The notes: generated by a model not told the origin, from the sequence alone. A stretch of 64,000 bases of DNA from Bacteroidaceae bacterium (GCA_017469925.1 JAFUFK010000012.1:186001-250000), one strand, 5' to 3'. Positions 9,097 to 18,001 are shown, counted from the stretch's first letter. Made by a program: numbers and translations.

Positions 9097-10437
9097 ATGG
9101 ATGCAAAGCAAGTATTGGAAGACCTGAAGCGTCGTTTTCCCAATGAGCCTGAGTATCATCAGGCAGTAGAAGAGGTATTGAGTACGATTGAAGACGAGTA
9201 CAACAAGCACCCCGAGTTCGACAAGGTAAACCTGATTGAGCGTCTGTGCATTCCCGACCGCGTCTATCAGTTCCGTGTGAACTGGCTCGACGACAAAGGC
9301 CAGATACAGACCAACATGGGCTATCGTGTCCAGCACAACAACGCCATTGGCCCCTACAAGGGTGGTATTCGTTTCCACGCTTCGGTGAACCTCGGAATCC
9401 TGAAGTTCCTTGCTTTCGAACAGACCTTCAAGAATAGTCTGACCACGCTCCCTATGGGTGGTGGCAAGGGTGGTTCGGACTTCTCTCCCCGTGGCAAGTC
9501 CAATGCCGAGGTCATGCGCTTCTGCCAGGCCTTCATGCTTGAGTTGAGCCGCCACATCGGTCCCGACACCGACGTACCTGCCGGCGACATTGGCGTAGGT
9601 GGTCGCGAGGTCGGTTACATGTTTGGCATGTATAAGAAGCTGACGCGCGAATTCTCGGGCGTACTGACTGGTAAGGGCCTGGAGTTCGGAGGCTCTCTTA
9701 TTCGCCCCGAAGCCACAGGTTACGGAACGGTATATTTCCTCCGTGCCATGCTGAAGACCAAGGGCGACACCGTCGAGGGCAAGAAGGTCCTCATCTCGGG
9801 TGCCGGCAACGTGGCTCAGTATGCTGCCGAGAAGGTGCTCCAACTCGGTGGTAAGGTCATGACCATGAGCGACTCCGACGGCTACATCTACGACCCCGAC
9901 GGCATCGACCGTGCCAAGCTCGACTACATCATGGAACTGAAGAACGTCTATCGCGGACGCATCCGCGAGTACGTCGAGGAGTATCCCACGGCCAAGTATG
10001 TGGGCGATGGTGCCAAGCCTTGGTTCGAGAAGGCCGACATTGCCCTGCCCTGTGCCACGCAGAACGAGTTGAACGAAGAGCAGGCTCGCGCCCTGATAGC
10101 CAATGGCGTGATTGCCGTGGCCGAGGGAGCCAACATGCCCTCTACCCCCGGTGCCATCCGCGTCTTCCAGGAGGCCAAGATACTTTACTCTCCCGGTAAG
10201 GCCTCTAATGCCGGTGGTGTCAGCGTCTCGGGTCTCGAGATGTCGCAGAACTCCGAGCGTCTCAGTTGGAGTGCCGAAGAGGTCGATGCCAAGTTGCTCT
10301 GGATTATGGAGAACATCCACGAGAACTGCGTCAAGTACGGTACCGAGGCCGATGGCTATGTCAACTACGTCAAGGGAGCCAACGTCGCCGGATTCATGAA
10401 GGTTGCCAAAGCTATGATGGCGCAAGGCGTGGTGTGA
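9097..10437 (+). CDS. gdhA: NADP-type glutamate dehydrogenase
   Basis: 446 residues, the usual length of hexameric class I GDH. It reversibly aminates 2-oxoglutarate to glutamate, the main ammonium assimilation route in Bacteroidales. The substrate site is present (GYRVQHNNAIGPYKGGIRFH, then LPMGGGKGGSDF with the catalytic-site lysines, and DVPAGDIGVGGREVGY). The Rossmann motif VLISGAGNVAQYAAEKVLQL lies near residue 230. The C-terminus NAGGVSVSGLEMSQNSERLSW is typical. Single gene with its own promoter and a strong terminator at 10486-10524. Confidence 0.95.
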   Translation: MDAKQVLEDLKRRFPNEPEYHQAVEEVLSTIEDEYNKHPEFDKVNLIERLCIPDRVYQFRVNWLDDKGQIQTNMGYRVQHNNAIGPYKGGIRFHASVNLGILKFLAFEQTFKNSLTTLPMGGGKGGSDFSPRGKSNAEVMRFCQAFMLELSRHIGPDTDVPAGDIGVGGREVGYMFGMYKKLTREFSGVLTGKGLEFGGSLIRPEATGYGTVYFLRAMLKTKGDTVEGKKVLISGAGNVAQYAAEKVLQLGGKVMTMSDSDGYIYDPDGIDRAKLDYIMELKNVYRGRIREYVEEYPTAKYVGDGAKPWFEKADIALPCATQNELNEEQARALIANGVIAVAEGANMPSTPGAIRVFQEAKILYSPGKASNAGGVSVSGLEMSQNSERLSWSAEEVDAKLLWIMENIHENCVKYGTEADGYVNYVKGANVAGFMKVAKAMMAQGVV

Positions 10438-10485
10438 GCCGTCAAAAGAATAAAAAGAATCATTTGTTGCTTTATAATGTGTGTG

Positions 10486-10524
10486 AAGGGGTGGAGTAGC
10501 AGCGATTGTTGCTCCGCCCCTTTT
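10486..10524 (+). terminator. Intrinsic terminator of gdhA
   Basis: AAGGGG-GGAG-GCA arm from 10486 pairs with TGCTCC-CCCCTT ending at about 10520, followed by T residues. Confidence 0.8.
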
Positions 10525-10572
10525 GTTGTTTCGCCTTAAATGACTATCTTTGTAGCCATAAACCTTACTATC

Positions 10573-12627
10573 ATGAAACGAATCTTCCTGACACTTATGC
10601 TCCTGGCCACCCTTTCGTGGGCTATGGGCCAAGACGATGTGACCACCTTCCGCACGTGGGCCATGACACCCCCAATGGGTTGGAACTCATGGGATTGCTA
10701 TTACTCCTCCGTCACCGAGAAGGAGGTCCTCCAGAACGCCCAGTACCTCGTCGATAACGACCTCGTCCGCCATGGGTGGGAATATGTCGTCATCGACATA
10801 CGTTGGTATTGCAACCATCCCTCGCTGGGCGGAGGCAACTACAACCAGCGAGGCACGCAGGACTATGTCCTCGACGAATACGGTCGCTATCTGCCCTCCC
10901 CCAGGCGCTTCCCCTCGTGCATGGTCGATGGCGAGAACGTAGGCTTCAAGCCCCTTGCCGACAAACTCCACCAGATGGGCCTGAAGTTGGGCATCCACAT
11001 CATGCGCGGTGTACCTCAGAAGGTGGTAGGCTCGTCGTACAAGCTCAAGGGCAGCGAGTCCACTCCCTGGTCGCAGGTCTATAACGGCACCACCTCGCCC
11101 TGCACCTGGCTCAAGGACAATCTGCTCGTTCGCAACAACCAGGCCGGCCAACTCTACTACAACAGCATCATGGACCTCTATGCCTCGTGGGGCGTCGATT
11201 TCCTGAAGGTCGATGACCTCTCGCGCCCGTTCTATACCAACGAAATCCGCATGATACGCCGGGCCATCGACCAGACGGGCCGTCCCATGGTACTCTCGCT
11301 CTCGCCTGGCAAGACGCAGTACCAGTACGCCCAGCACTGTCTCGACAATGCCAACATGTGGCGCATGATGGACGACCTGTGGGACACATGGAATGCCGTT
11401 GACCTCGTCTTCAACGAAGCCGACGCTTGGAGCCAATACACCCGCCCCGGCAACTATGCCGATTGCGACATGCTCCCCCTCGGCCGGATAAGCATGACCA
11501 TCAGCGACCCGGGCTTCACCGGGGCCGATGCCGGCCGCTGGACACGCCTTACCCACGACGAACAGCTGACCATGATGACCCTCTGGGGCATCTGCCACTC
11601 GCCCCTTTTCTTCGGTGGCGAGATGACGAAGAACGACGCCTGGACCCTCTCCCTCCTCACCAACGAGGAGTACCACCAGATGCACAAGTACGGGCAGCAG
11701 GCCCACCAGGTCCTCAACGACGAAGACCTCGGCCATGTCGCCTGGACCAGCACCGACCCAGCCACGGGCAACCGCTACCTGGCCCTCTTCCAGCGCGACA
11801 ACACGCGCTGGGTCGTCGGTCGCAAGGCACTCTACCGCTCCGAGACCGTGGCCTACACCACCGACGGCCATGCCGTCGATGTCGATATCCCTTGGCCCGA
11901 AGGCGAGAAGACCCTCGTCCTCGTAGTCGATGACGCAGGCGACAACTACAACTACGACCACGCCGACTGGATCAGTCCCACGCTCATCCTGCGCGACGGC
12001 ACCGAGGTGCCCCTGACCGGCACCTACAAGACCCGCCAGTACACCCAGTCTTACTTCAACCGCGTCTATGAGAACAAGAACGTTGACCACGGCGGCTCGA
12101 TGAAGGTCATGGGCCAGACCTACGCCCGAGGCTTCTCTACCGACGCCAACGCAGCCATCTTCTTCCAGATACCCGACGAGATGGACGTCGTCCGCTTCCG
12201 GGCCATGGCCGCAGCCGACGACTCCGGCATAGGGCAGACCGGCTCCACCACCAGCATCCGCTTCATGGTCTTCGACCAGAACCCCCTGACCAGCGAGCAG
12301 ACCGACACCGACGACCGTCCCAAGACGTTCCAGTTCGACCTCACCCAGCTGGGCTACGGGGCAGACGAGTCCGTTCCCCTCCACGACATCTGGGCCGGTG
12401 AGGACCTCCCTGCCGCTGCGGGCACCCTCTCCGTCGATGTCCCCAGCCACGGTGTCCGCCTCTTCCGCTTGGGCAATAAGACCGCCGACGGCATCTCCGC
12501 CCCCTCGGCGTCTCACTCCATCACTCCCTCCCTTCCTCACTCCTCCGCCTCCTACGACCTCAGCGGTCGTCCCGCGGGCCCTCGCCACCGAGGCCCCCGC
12601 ATCCGGCAAGGCAGAGTCCACATGTAG
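10573..12627 (+). CDS. Glycoside hydrolase family 27-like (alpha-galactosidase type) with C-terminal NPCBM-like domain
   Basis: Signal peptide MKRIFLTLMLLATLSWAMGQ. The catalytic domain opens with TPPMGWNSWDCYY, the family 27 hallmark; DFLKVDDLSRPF holds the expected nucleophile Asp, and the acid/base region is near FNEADAWSQY/ISDPGFTG. The C-terminal part (about residues 480-640; RGFSTDANAAIFFQIP) resembles NPCBM modules. It ends in YDLSGRPAGPRHRGPRIRQG, a divergent version of the secretion tail. Start: an in-frame ATG at 10540 overlaps the promoter TATCTTTG (10544-10551), so the ATG at 10573 is used. Very GC-rich third positions. Substrate (alpha-galactoside, alpha-arabinopyranoside or other) cannot be fixed from sequence. 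Confidence 0.88.
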   Translation: MKRIFLTLMLLATLSWAMGQDDVTTFRTWAMTPPMGWNSWDCYYSSVTEKEVLQNAQYLVDNDLVRHGWEYVVIDIRWYCNHPSLGGGNYNQRGTQDYVLDEYGRYLPSPRRFPSCMVDGENVGFKPLADKLHQMGLKLGIHIMRGVPQKVVGSSYKLKGSESTPWSQVYNGTTSPCTWLKDNLLVRNNQAGQLYYNSIMDLYASWGVDFLKVDDLSRPFYTNEIRMIRRAIDQTGRPMVLSLSPGKTQYQYAQHCLDNANMWRMMDDLWDTWNAVDLVFNEADAWSQYTRPGNYADCDMLPLGRISMTISDPGFTGADAGRWTRLTHDEQLTMMTLWGICHSPLFFGGEMTKNDAWTLSLLTNEEYHQMHKYGQQAHQVLNDEDLGHVAWTSTDPATGNRYLALFQRDNTRWVVGRKALYRSETVAYTTDGHAVDVDIPWPEGEKTLVLVVDDAGDNYNYDHADWISPTLILRDGTEVPLTGTYKTRQYTQSYFNRVYENKNVDHGGSMKVMGQTYARGFSTDANAAIFFQIPDEMDVVRFRAMAAADDSGIGQTGSTTSIRFMVFDQNPLTSEQTDTDDRPKTFQFDLTQLGYGADESVPLHDIWAGEDLPAAAGTLSVDVPSHGVRLFRLGNKTADGISAPSASHSITPSLPHSSASYDLSGRPAGPRHRGPRIRQGRVHM

Positions 12628-12653
12628 GGCACCCAGCCTCTCGAACCTCTTGT

Positions 12654-12796
12654 CGTTCAATGCGCATTGAACGAACGACCGATGCGCATCGAACGAACGT
12701 TCCATCGCGATTGAACGATGGGGACCCTTCATCGTTCGTCCGCGGACGAACGAACGTTCCACCGCGGACGAATCATCGTTCCACCGCGGCCGAACG
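12654..12796. repeat. Array of six 20-bp palindromes at 22-bp spacing
   Basis: Units at 12654-12673, 12676-12695, 12698-12717, 12733-12752, 12755-12774 and 12777-12796. Unit 1 (cgttcaatgcgcattgaacg) and unit 4 (cgttcgtccgcggacgaacg) are perfect palindromes; the rest are near-perfect (unit 5 is the most degraded). Units are joined by 2-bp spacers (mostly AA), so centres are 22 bp apart, except for a 15-bp gap between units 3 and 4. Cores change from GCGC/CGCG to CCGCGG between the two halves. Lies between the convergent GH27 and AlkZ-related genes. No U-tract follows, so it is not a simple terminator. Confidence 0.9.
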
Positions 12797-12866
12797 ACGA
12801 AAGGGGTGAGAAAAGCAAAAGTACTTTTCTGTTCAAAAAGGTATTAGAGCTCGGAGGATGAAGGCT

Positions 12867-13535
12867 TTACCCGGCGAGTCGCAGGAGTTGCTTGTCTGTG
12901 GTTTCGGGCAAGAGACTGCGGAGGTGGGAGAGCATGCGCCGAAGGGACTCCTCGGGCGAACGGGGACAGAGGCAGGCATCGCGACCGAGGAGTTGCTCGG
13001 GCGTGGTCAGTAGGGCCCAGCCCCAGCCGTACTCGCGGTTGTGGCGGTCGCGGGGATAGACGAAGTCTTCGGTAATGATGCGGCAGGCCATCTGCAGCCG
13101 GGTGATGTACGCATCGAAGCGGCTGCGCTCCTTCGGACCCGTGAAGCCGCAGAGCTGGCGCAACTGGCGGGTGATGAGGCTGCCGTGCTCTCTGAGCGTT
13201 TGCAGTATCATGTCTTCGATGCTGCCCTCCTCGGGCCGGGGAGTACGGCTGCGGCGGTAGTTCATGAGGTCGGGCCACCAGGCGCGACTGACGAAACCGG
13301 CCTTGCCGGCAAAGAACTTGCCATAGACACAGGGGCTTTCGGTGACGACGGGGCCCTTCCACTTCCACAGTGGCCAGTCCCAGCCGCCGTCGGGGAATAC
13401 GACGTAGCGACACTCCTCGTCGGCCATCTCCTCGGCCGAGAAATCTGGAATGCCGCTATCCAGCAGGGGCAGGAAACCTATCTCCTGAATCAACGATATC
13501 AGGTCGGACTGACGGTGAATTTCAAAGTTTTTCAT
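12867..13535 (-). CDS. AlkZ-related winged-helix protein
   Basis: 222 residues from MKNFEIHRQSDLISLIQEIG. Motifs include WDWPLWKWKGPVVTE, VYGKFFAGKAGFVSRAWWPD and a helix-turn-helix-like stretch (LITRQLRQLCGFTGPKERSR). The pattern resembles small Bacteroidetes proteins annotated as AlkZ-related, i.e. relatives of HTH DNA glycosylases that unhook alkylated bases or crosslinks; I infer this and have not compared structures. The TATCTTTG promoter lies on the minus strand about 13 nt upstream of the ATG at 13535; a longer reading frame to 13619 would begin upstream of that promoter, so it is rejected. Confidence 0.6.
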   Translation of the reverse strand: MKNFEIHRQSDLISLIQEIGFLPLLDSGIPDFSAEEMADEECRYVVFPDGGWDWPLWKWKGPVVTESPCVYGKFFAGKAGFVSRAWWPDLMNYRRSRTPRPEEGSIEDMILQTLREHGSLITRQLRQLCGFTGPKERSRFDAYITRLQMACRIITEDFVYPRDRHNREYGWGWALLTTPEQLLGRDACLCPRSPEESLRRMLSHLRSLLPETTDKQLLRLAG

Positions 13536-13574
13536 ATTCTTGAGGGCAAAGATACAAATTTTTTTGCTCATTTG

Positions 13575-13605
13575 TTTGCAGGTTGGCAGAAAATGCGTAA
13601 CTTTG
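13575..13605 (+). promoter_or_regulatory. trp operon promoter
   Basis: TTTG at 13575-13578 and TAACTTTG at 13598-13605 with 19 nt between. The start of transcription would be near 13612, about 20 nt before the leader peptide. Confidence 0.75.
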
Positions 13606-13631
13606 TCGTCGATAAGCAATTAGACCAAAAG

Positions 13632-13697
13632 ATGAAGCAGATAATGAACCTTTGGTGGTGGCGTAGCTCAGGATTCCAAAAAATCGTGAGAAGATAG
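13632..13697 (+). CDS. trpL: trp leader peptide with three consecutive Trp codons
   Basis: A 21-codon reading frame, MKQIMNLWWW..., ending in TAG at 13695-13697, with TGG TGG TGG at 13653-13661. It lies between the trp promoter and an intrinsic terminator that precedes trpB, the layout of transcription attenuation: when charged Trp-tRNA is scarce, the ribosome stalls at the Trp codons and changes leader RNA folding. CCTTTGG at 13649-13655, which overlaps the first Trp codon, can pair with CCAAAGG at 13708-13714, a possible 1:2 hairpin. The anti-terminator partner was not worked out by eye. Confidence 0.85.
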   Translation: MKQIMNLWWWRSSGFQKIVRR

Positions 13698-13733
13698 CCG
13701 CGTACCCCAAAGGATGGAGATAAAAGACGTTTA

Positions 13734-13766
13734 GAGGCCTGTCGTTCTTGCGACAGGCCTCTTTTT
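13734..13766 (+). terminator. trp attenuator terminator
   Basis: Perfect 11-bp stem: GAGGCCTGTCG (13734-13744), loop TTCTTG, CGACAGGCCTC (13751-13761), then TTTTT. It sits 28 bp before trpB and 37 bp after the leader peptide stop codon. Confidence 0.93.
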
Positions 13767-13794
13767 ATTTACTAATTACAATACGGAAACGGAC

Positions 13795-15000
13795 ATGCAG
13801 AACTATCAAGTTGACGAAAACGGATTCTACGGAGAATTTGGCGGGGCATACATCCCCGAGATTCTCTATGCTACGGTTGAGGAGTTGAGGCGCTCGTATC
13901 GCGGCATCCTCGAGTCGGCTGACTTCCAAGAGACTTACCACCGGCTCCTGCGCGACTATGTGGGGCGGCCCAGTCCGCTCTATCTGGCGAAGCGTATGAG
14001 CGAGCGCTACGGGTGTCAGTTGTATCTGAAGCGCGAAGACCTGAACCACACGGGTGCCCACAAGATAAACAATACGGTGGGACAAATCCTCCTGGCGCAG
14101 CGGATGGGCAAGACCCGCATCACCTGCGAGACGGGGGCTGGCCAGCACGGAGTGGCCACGGCCACGGTGTGTGCCCTGATGGGCCTGCGGTGTGAGGTGT
14201 TCATGGGGGCAACGGATGTGGAACGACAGCATACGAACGTAGAGCGCATGCGCATGCTCGGAGCCACGGTGCATCCCGTGCGGACGGGCAACATGACCCT
14301 CTCCGATGCCTGTTCGGAGGCCATTCGCGACTGGTGTTGCCACCCCTCTGACACGTTCTACATCGTGGGCTCTACGATGGGGCCCCATCCATATCCCGAC
14401 TTGGTGGCACGCATGCAGAGCGTCATCTCGGCGGAGATAAAGGAGCAGTTGCAGGAGCAGGTGGGACGTTCGTACCCCGACTACCTGGTGGCCTGCATCG
14501 GTGGCGGAAGCAATGCTGCCGGGACCATCTATCACTATCTGGACGACGAACGTGTCAGCATCGTATTGGCAGAAGCGGGAGGGCATGGATGGCAGACCAA
14601 CCACACGGCCGCAACCCTGCACCGGGGCACGCCGGGCATACTGCATGGGGCCAAGATGTTGGTGATGCAGGACGACGACGGGCAGATAGAGGAGGCCTTC
14701 ACCATATCGGCAGGCCTGGACTATCCGGGCGTAGGGCCCATGCACTGCAACATGGCCCAGAAAGGGCGCACGCGAGTGTTGTCGATAAACGACGACGAGG
14801 CCATCCGTGCCGGCTACGAGTTGACCCGCCTCGAAGGGATAATCCCTGCCATAGAGTCGGCCCATGCCATCGCCGCCCTGGGCAAGGTGGATTTCAAACA
14901 GGACGATGTGGTCGTGCTAACCGTCAGTGGGCGGGGCGACAAGGACGTCGAAACGTATCTTAAGAACAAACAAATGGCAGGAGAATATGGAGACTTTTGA
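13795..15000 (+). CDS. trpB: Tryptophan synthase beta chain
   Basis: 401 residues. Condenses indole with serine to tryptophan using PLP. Visible motifs: KREDLNHTGAHKINN with the PLP lysine, CETGAGQHG with the catalytic glutamate, and the phosphate-binding loop GGGSNAAG. First gene of the operon, as in other Bacteroidetes. Its end overlaps trpE by 14 nt. Standard length, nothing missing. Confidence 0.96.
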   Translation: MQNYQVDENGFYGEFGGAYIPEILYATVEELRRSYRGILESADFQETYHRLLRDYVGRPSPLYLAKRMSERYGCQLYLKREDLNHTGAHKINNTVGQILLAQRMGKTRITCETGAGQHGVATATVCALMGLRCEVFMGATDVERQHTNVERMRMLGATVHPVRTGNMTLSDACSEAIRDWCCHPSDTFYIVGSTMGPHPYPDLVARMQSVISAEIKEQLQEQVGRSYPDYLVACIGGGSNAAGTIYHYLDDERVSIVLAEAGGHGWQTNHTAATLHRGTPGILHGAKMLVMQDDDGQIEEAFTISAGLDYPGVGPMHCNMAQKGRTRVLSINDDEAIRAGYELTRLEGIIPAIESAHAIAALGKVDFKQDDVVVLTVSGRGDKDVETYLKNKQMAGEYGDF

Positions 15001-16408
15001 TTTTACAACCGTTAGCCGCACCATTCTGGCCGACCTCTATACCCCCGTCGGCATCTACATGCGCCTAAGAGACCTTTACCCCCAGAGTGCGCTCTTGGAG
15101 AGCAGCGACTACCACGACCGCGACAACTCGCGTTCTTTCATTGCCATCGACCCCGTGGCCTCGGTGGCCGTCGGGCATGGCGTGGCAGAGATAACCTTGC
15201 CCGACGGGAGGCGTGAGCAGCACGCCCTCGGCCCTGGCTATGGGGTGGCTCAGGCGATACACGACCTTACCGACCGTCTGCGCGTGACGGGACCCGATGC
15301 CTCGCTGATAGGGCTGTATGGCTACACTTCGTTCAACGCCGTCCGCTACTTCGAGTATATCGAGGTGAAGGACGAGACGCAAACAGAGAACGACGCGCCC
15401 GACGTGCTCTACATCCTTTATCGCACGGTCATCGTGCTGGACCATTTCAGTAACCGGCTGACTATCGCGACCCTGTCCGGAGAGGCTGAAATCGACGAGG
15501 TCGTGAAGGCTATAAACCGCACGAATGTACACGACTACGACTTTCGTACCGTGGGGCCAGTGAGTTCGACGCTTACCGACGACGAGCATCGCGAGAACAT
15601 CCGTAGGGGCATACGCCATTGCCTCAGGGGCGATGTGTTCCAGATAGTGCTTTCGCGTCGTTTCGTCCAGCCCTTCGAGGGCGACGACTTCCGCCTCTAT
15701 CGGGCATTGCGTAGCATCAACCCCAGCCCCTATCTCTTTTATTTCGACTTTGGCGGTTTCCGCATCTTTGGCTCGTCGCCCGAGACCCATTGCCGCATCA
15801 CCTCTCACCCTTCACCTCTCACCTCTCACCCCTCCTATACAGCCTACATTGACCCCATAGCCGGGACGACGCGCCGTACGGGCAATGCCGAGGCTGACCG
15901 TCAGGCGGCCGACTACCTGCGCAACGACCCGAAGGAGAATGCCGAGCACGTGATGCTGGTGGATTTGGCTCGTAACGACCTTTCGCGCAATTGCCACGAC
16001 GTGCATGTCGATTTCTACAAGGACCTTCAGTTCTACTCCCACGTTGTCCATCTGGTCAGTCGCGTAAGTGGCATCCTCGATGACAATGCCGACCCGATAC
16101 AGACGTTCATCGATACCTTCCCCGCCGGCACGCTCTCGGGTGCGCCAAAGGTGAGGGCCATGCAACTCATCTCGGCCTACGAACCTCATAATCGCGGGGC
16201 CTACGGTGGCTGTATCGGTTGCATCGGGCTCGATGGGTCGCTCAATCAGGCCATCACCATCCGCACCTTCGTCTCCCGAAACGGCGAACTCTGGTTCCAG
16301 GCCGGTGGTGGCATCGTGGCCAAAAGCGATGTGGAGTATGAATTGCAAGAGGTAAACAACAAACTGGGTGCACTGCGCCGTGCCATCGAAATGGCTACTA
16401 CGCTTTAG
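14987..16408 (+). CDS. trpE: Anthranilate synthase component I
   Basis: 473 residues from METFDFTTVSRT; the ATG at 14987 overlaps the end of trpB and has AGGAG 4-8 nt upstream. Converts chorismate and ammonia or glutamine nitrogen to anthranilate. Chorismate-binding motifs are present: FQIVLSRRF, GSSPETHCR, DPIAGTTRRTGN, LVDLARNDLSR, GTLSGAPKVRAM and FQAGGGIVAKSD. The N-terminal ESSDYHD region corresponds to the LLES tryptophan-feedback element. Odd feature: about 11 extra residues of Ser/His/Pro/Thr repeat (TSHPSPLTSHPSY) between GSSPETHCRI and AYIDPIAGT, encoded by a pyrimidine-rich simple repeat at about 15799-15835. Confidence 0.95.
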   Translation: METFDFTTVSRTILADLYTPVGIYMRLRDLYPQSALLESSDYHDRDNSRSFIAIDPVASVAVGHGVAEITLPDGRREQHALGPGYGVAQAIHDLTDRLRVTGPDASLIGLYGYTSFNAVRYFEYIEVKDETQTENDAPDVLYILYRTVIVLDHFSNRLTIATLSGEAEIDEVVKAINRTNVHDYDFRTVGPVSSTLTDDEHRENIRRGIRHCLRGDVFQIVLSRRFVQPFEGDDFRLYRALRSINPSPYLFYFDFGGFRIFGSSPETHCRITSHPSPLTSHPSYTAYIDPIAGTTRRTGNAEADRQAADYLRNDPKENAEHVMLVDLARNDLSRNCHDVHVDFYKDLQFYSHVVHLVSRVSGILDDNADPIQTFIDTFPAGTLSGAPKVRAMQLISAYEPHNRGAYGGCIGCIGLDGSLNQAITIRTFVSRNGELWFQAGGGIVAKSDVEYELQEVNNKLGALRRAIEMATTL

Positions 16409-16434
16409 TGCCTTATACGATAAACATGAAAGCT

Positions 16435-17001
16435 ATGAAAACCGTCATCATCGACAACTACGACTCCTTTACCTACAATCTGGCGCATTTGGTGCGCTCG
16501 TTAGGAGCGGAGGCTGACGTCGTTCGCAACGACCAGTTCCGTCTGTCCGACCTTTCGGCCTACGACAAGATTATCCTGTCACCTGGGCCTGGCATCCCTT
16601 CGGAGGCCGGTCTGCTGCTCGACGTCATTCGTGCCTATGCCGGCCGGCGCCCCATTCTGGGTGTCTGCCTCGGGCATCAAGCTATTGGCGAGGCCTTTGG
16701 TGCCCGTCTGGAGAACCTCAGCGACGTGTTTCATGGGGTAGCAACGCCTTGTACCATAAGCGATGCCCCGAACCCTCTCTTCCTGGGACTGCCCCCGACC
16801 ATCACCGTTGGGCGCTACCATTCGTGGGTAGTTGCCCGTGAGGGGCTGCCTGCGTGTCTGCAAGTCCTTGCCGAAAGTCCCGAAGGGCAAATCATGGCCC
16901 TGTGCCATCGCGACATGGAGGTCTATGGCATTCAATTCCATCCCGAGAGCGTCTTGACGCCCGACGGTCCGCAAATCATTAAAAACTTCCTGAAACTATG
17001 A
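16435..17001 (+). CDS. trpG: Anthranilate synthase component II (glutamine amidotransferase)
   Basis: 189 residues from MKTVIIDNYDSFTYNL. Class I glutamine amidotransferase that feeds ammonia to TrpE: SPGPGIPSEAG, the nucleophile region GVCLGHQAIGEAFG and the His-Glu pair in QFHPESVLTPDG. Start: GTG at 16408 and ATG at 16426 are in frame upstream, but the conserved N-terminus and a GAAAG upstream favour 16435. Ends with a 4-bp ATGA overlap with trpD, indicating translational coupling. Confidence 0.93.
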   Translation: MKTVIIDNYDSFTYNLAHLVRSLGAEADVVRNDQFRLSDLSAYDKIILSPGPGIPSEAGLLLDVIRAYAGRRPILGVCLGHQAIGEAFGARLENLSDVFHGVATPCTISDAPNPLFLGLPPTITVGRYHSWVVAREGLPACLQVLAESPEGQIMALCHRDMEVYGIQFHPESVLTPDGPQIIKNFLKL

Positions 17002-17996
17002 AAGAAATATTCTCAAAACTCCTCAATCATGAGACCCTCACACGTGAGGAAATGAAAAGCATCCTACTTGGTATTACCCGGGACGAATTCCCGACGGAGC
17101 AGGTGACTGCCCTGTTGACCGCCTTGCAGATGCGTGGCGTCACCGTAGATGAACTGCTGGGCTTCCGCGATGGCATCCTTGAAACCGGCGTGCCTGTGCC
17201 TCTCGATTGCGACCGTTACATCGATGTCGTAGGCACGGGCGGCGACCGTAAGAACACGTTCAACATTTCCACCACCTCGTGCTTTGTCATTGCCGGCGCA
17301 GGCTACAAGGTAGCAAAGCACGGAAACTATGCTGCAACCTCGACTTCGGGAGCCTCAAATGTCATCCAGCACCATGGAATACGTTTTACCGATGACTTGG
17401 ACCGCCTGAACCGTTCGCTCAACGAGTGCGGTATCGTCTATCTCCATGCCCAACTCTTTGCCCGGGCCATGAAATTTGTGGGTCCCATCCGTAAGGCCTT
17501 GCAGTTTCCGACCATCTTCAACCTCCTGGGTCCGCTGGTCAATCCTTCACAACCCCAGTGCCAGTTACTTGGTGTGGCCAATCTCGACCAAATGCGCCTC
17601 TACAAGAGCGTCTATCAGCGTTTGGGCATAGATTACGGCATTGTGAATTCGGTGGATGGCTACGACGAGATTTCGCTTACGGGCGACTTCAAGGTGACCA
17701 CTAACCACTACGAGCGCATCTATAGTCCCCAAGACCTCGGCCTGCACATTATTCGTCCCGAAGAACTACAGGCTGGAGCCACGGAGCATGAGGCGGTGCA
17801 AATCTTCGATTCGGTGCTCGAGAATCGTTGTCTGCCGGGCCAGAAAGAGGTGGTCGTGGCCAATGCAGCCTTTGGCATCCAAGTGCTCGAGGGCGGACGA
17901 AAGGGCATTGAAGAGTGCATCGACATGGCCCGCGAGTCGATAGAAAACGGTTCGGCCCTGCGTACCTTCCGCAAGTTTGTTGAACTTAATTCGTAA
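16998..17996 (+). CDS. trpD: Anthranilate phosphoribosyltransferase
   Basis: 332 residues. Joins anthranilate to PRPP. The PRPP loop VGTGGDRKNTFNIST and the KHGNYAATSTSGASNV segment are intact; the anthranilate-side region FARAMKFVGPIRKAL and NLLGPLVNPSQP are present. Overlaps trpG by 4 nt; trpC follows after 5 nt. Normal family length. Confidence 0.95.
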   Translation: MKEIFSKLLNHETLTREEMKSILLGITRDEFPTEQVTALLTALQMRGVTVDELLGFRDGILETGVPVPLDCDRYIDVVGTGGDRKNTFNISTTSCFVIAGAGYKVAKHGNYAATSTSGASNVIQHHGIRFTDDLDRLNRSLNECGIVYLHAQLFARAMKFVGPIRKALQFPTIFNLLGPLVNPSQPQCQLLGVANLDQMRLYKSVYQRLGIDYGIVNSVDGYDEISLTGDFKVTTNHYERIYSPQDLGLHIIRPEELQAGATEHEAVQIFDSVLENRCLPGQKEVVVANAAFGIQVLEGGRKGIEECIDMARESIENGSALRTFRKFVELNS

Positions 17997-18001
17997 CGGG
18001 C

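Noticed and set aside
9079-10632. 517-codon minus-strand frame opposite gdhA
   Set aside because: Antisense shadow of a highly conserved gene; spans the gdhA promoter region and terminator.
10687-12762. 691-codon minus-strand frame opposite the GH27 gene
   Set aside because: Antisense shadow in very GC-rich DNA; starts within the palindrome array.
12654-12796. CRISPR array
   Set aside because: Period is 22 bp with 2-bp spacers, units are palindromes, there are no unique 30-bp spacers and no cas genes. The same reasoning excludes the four other arrays.
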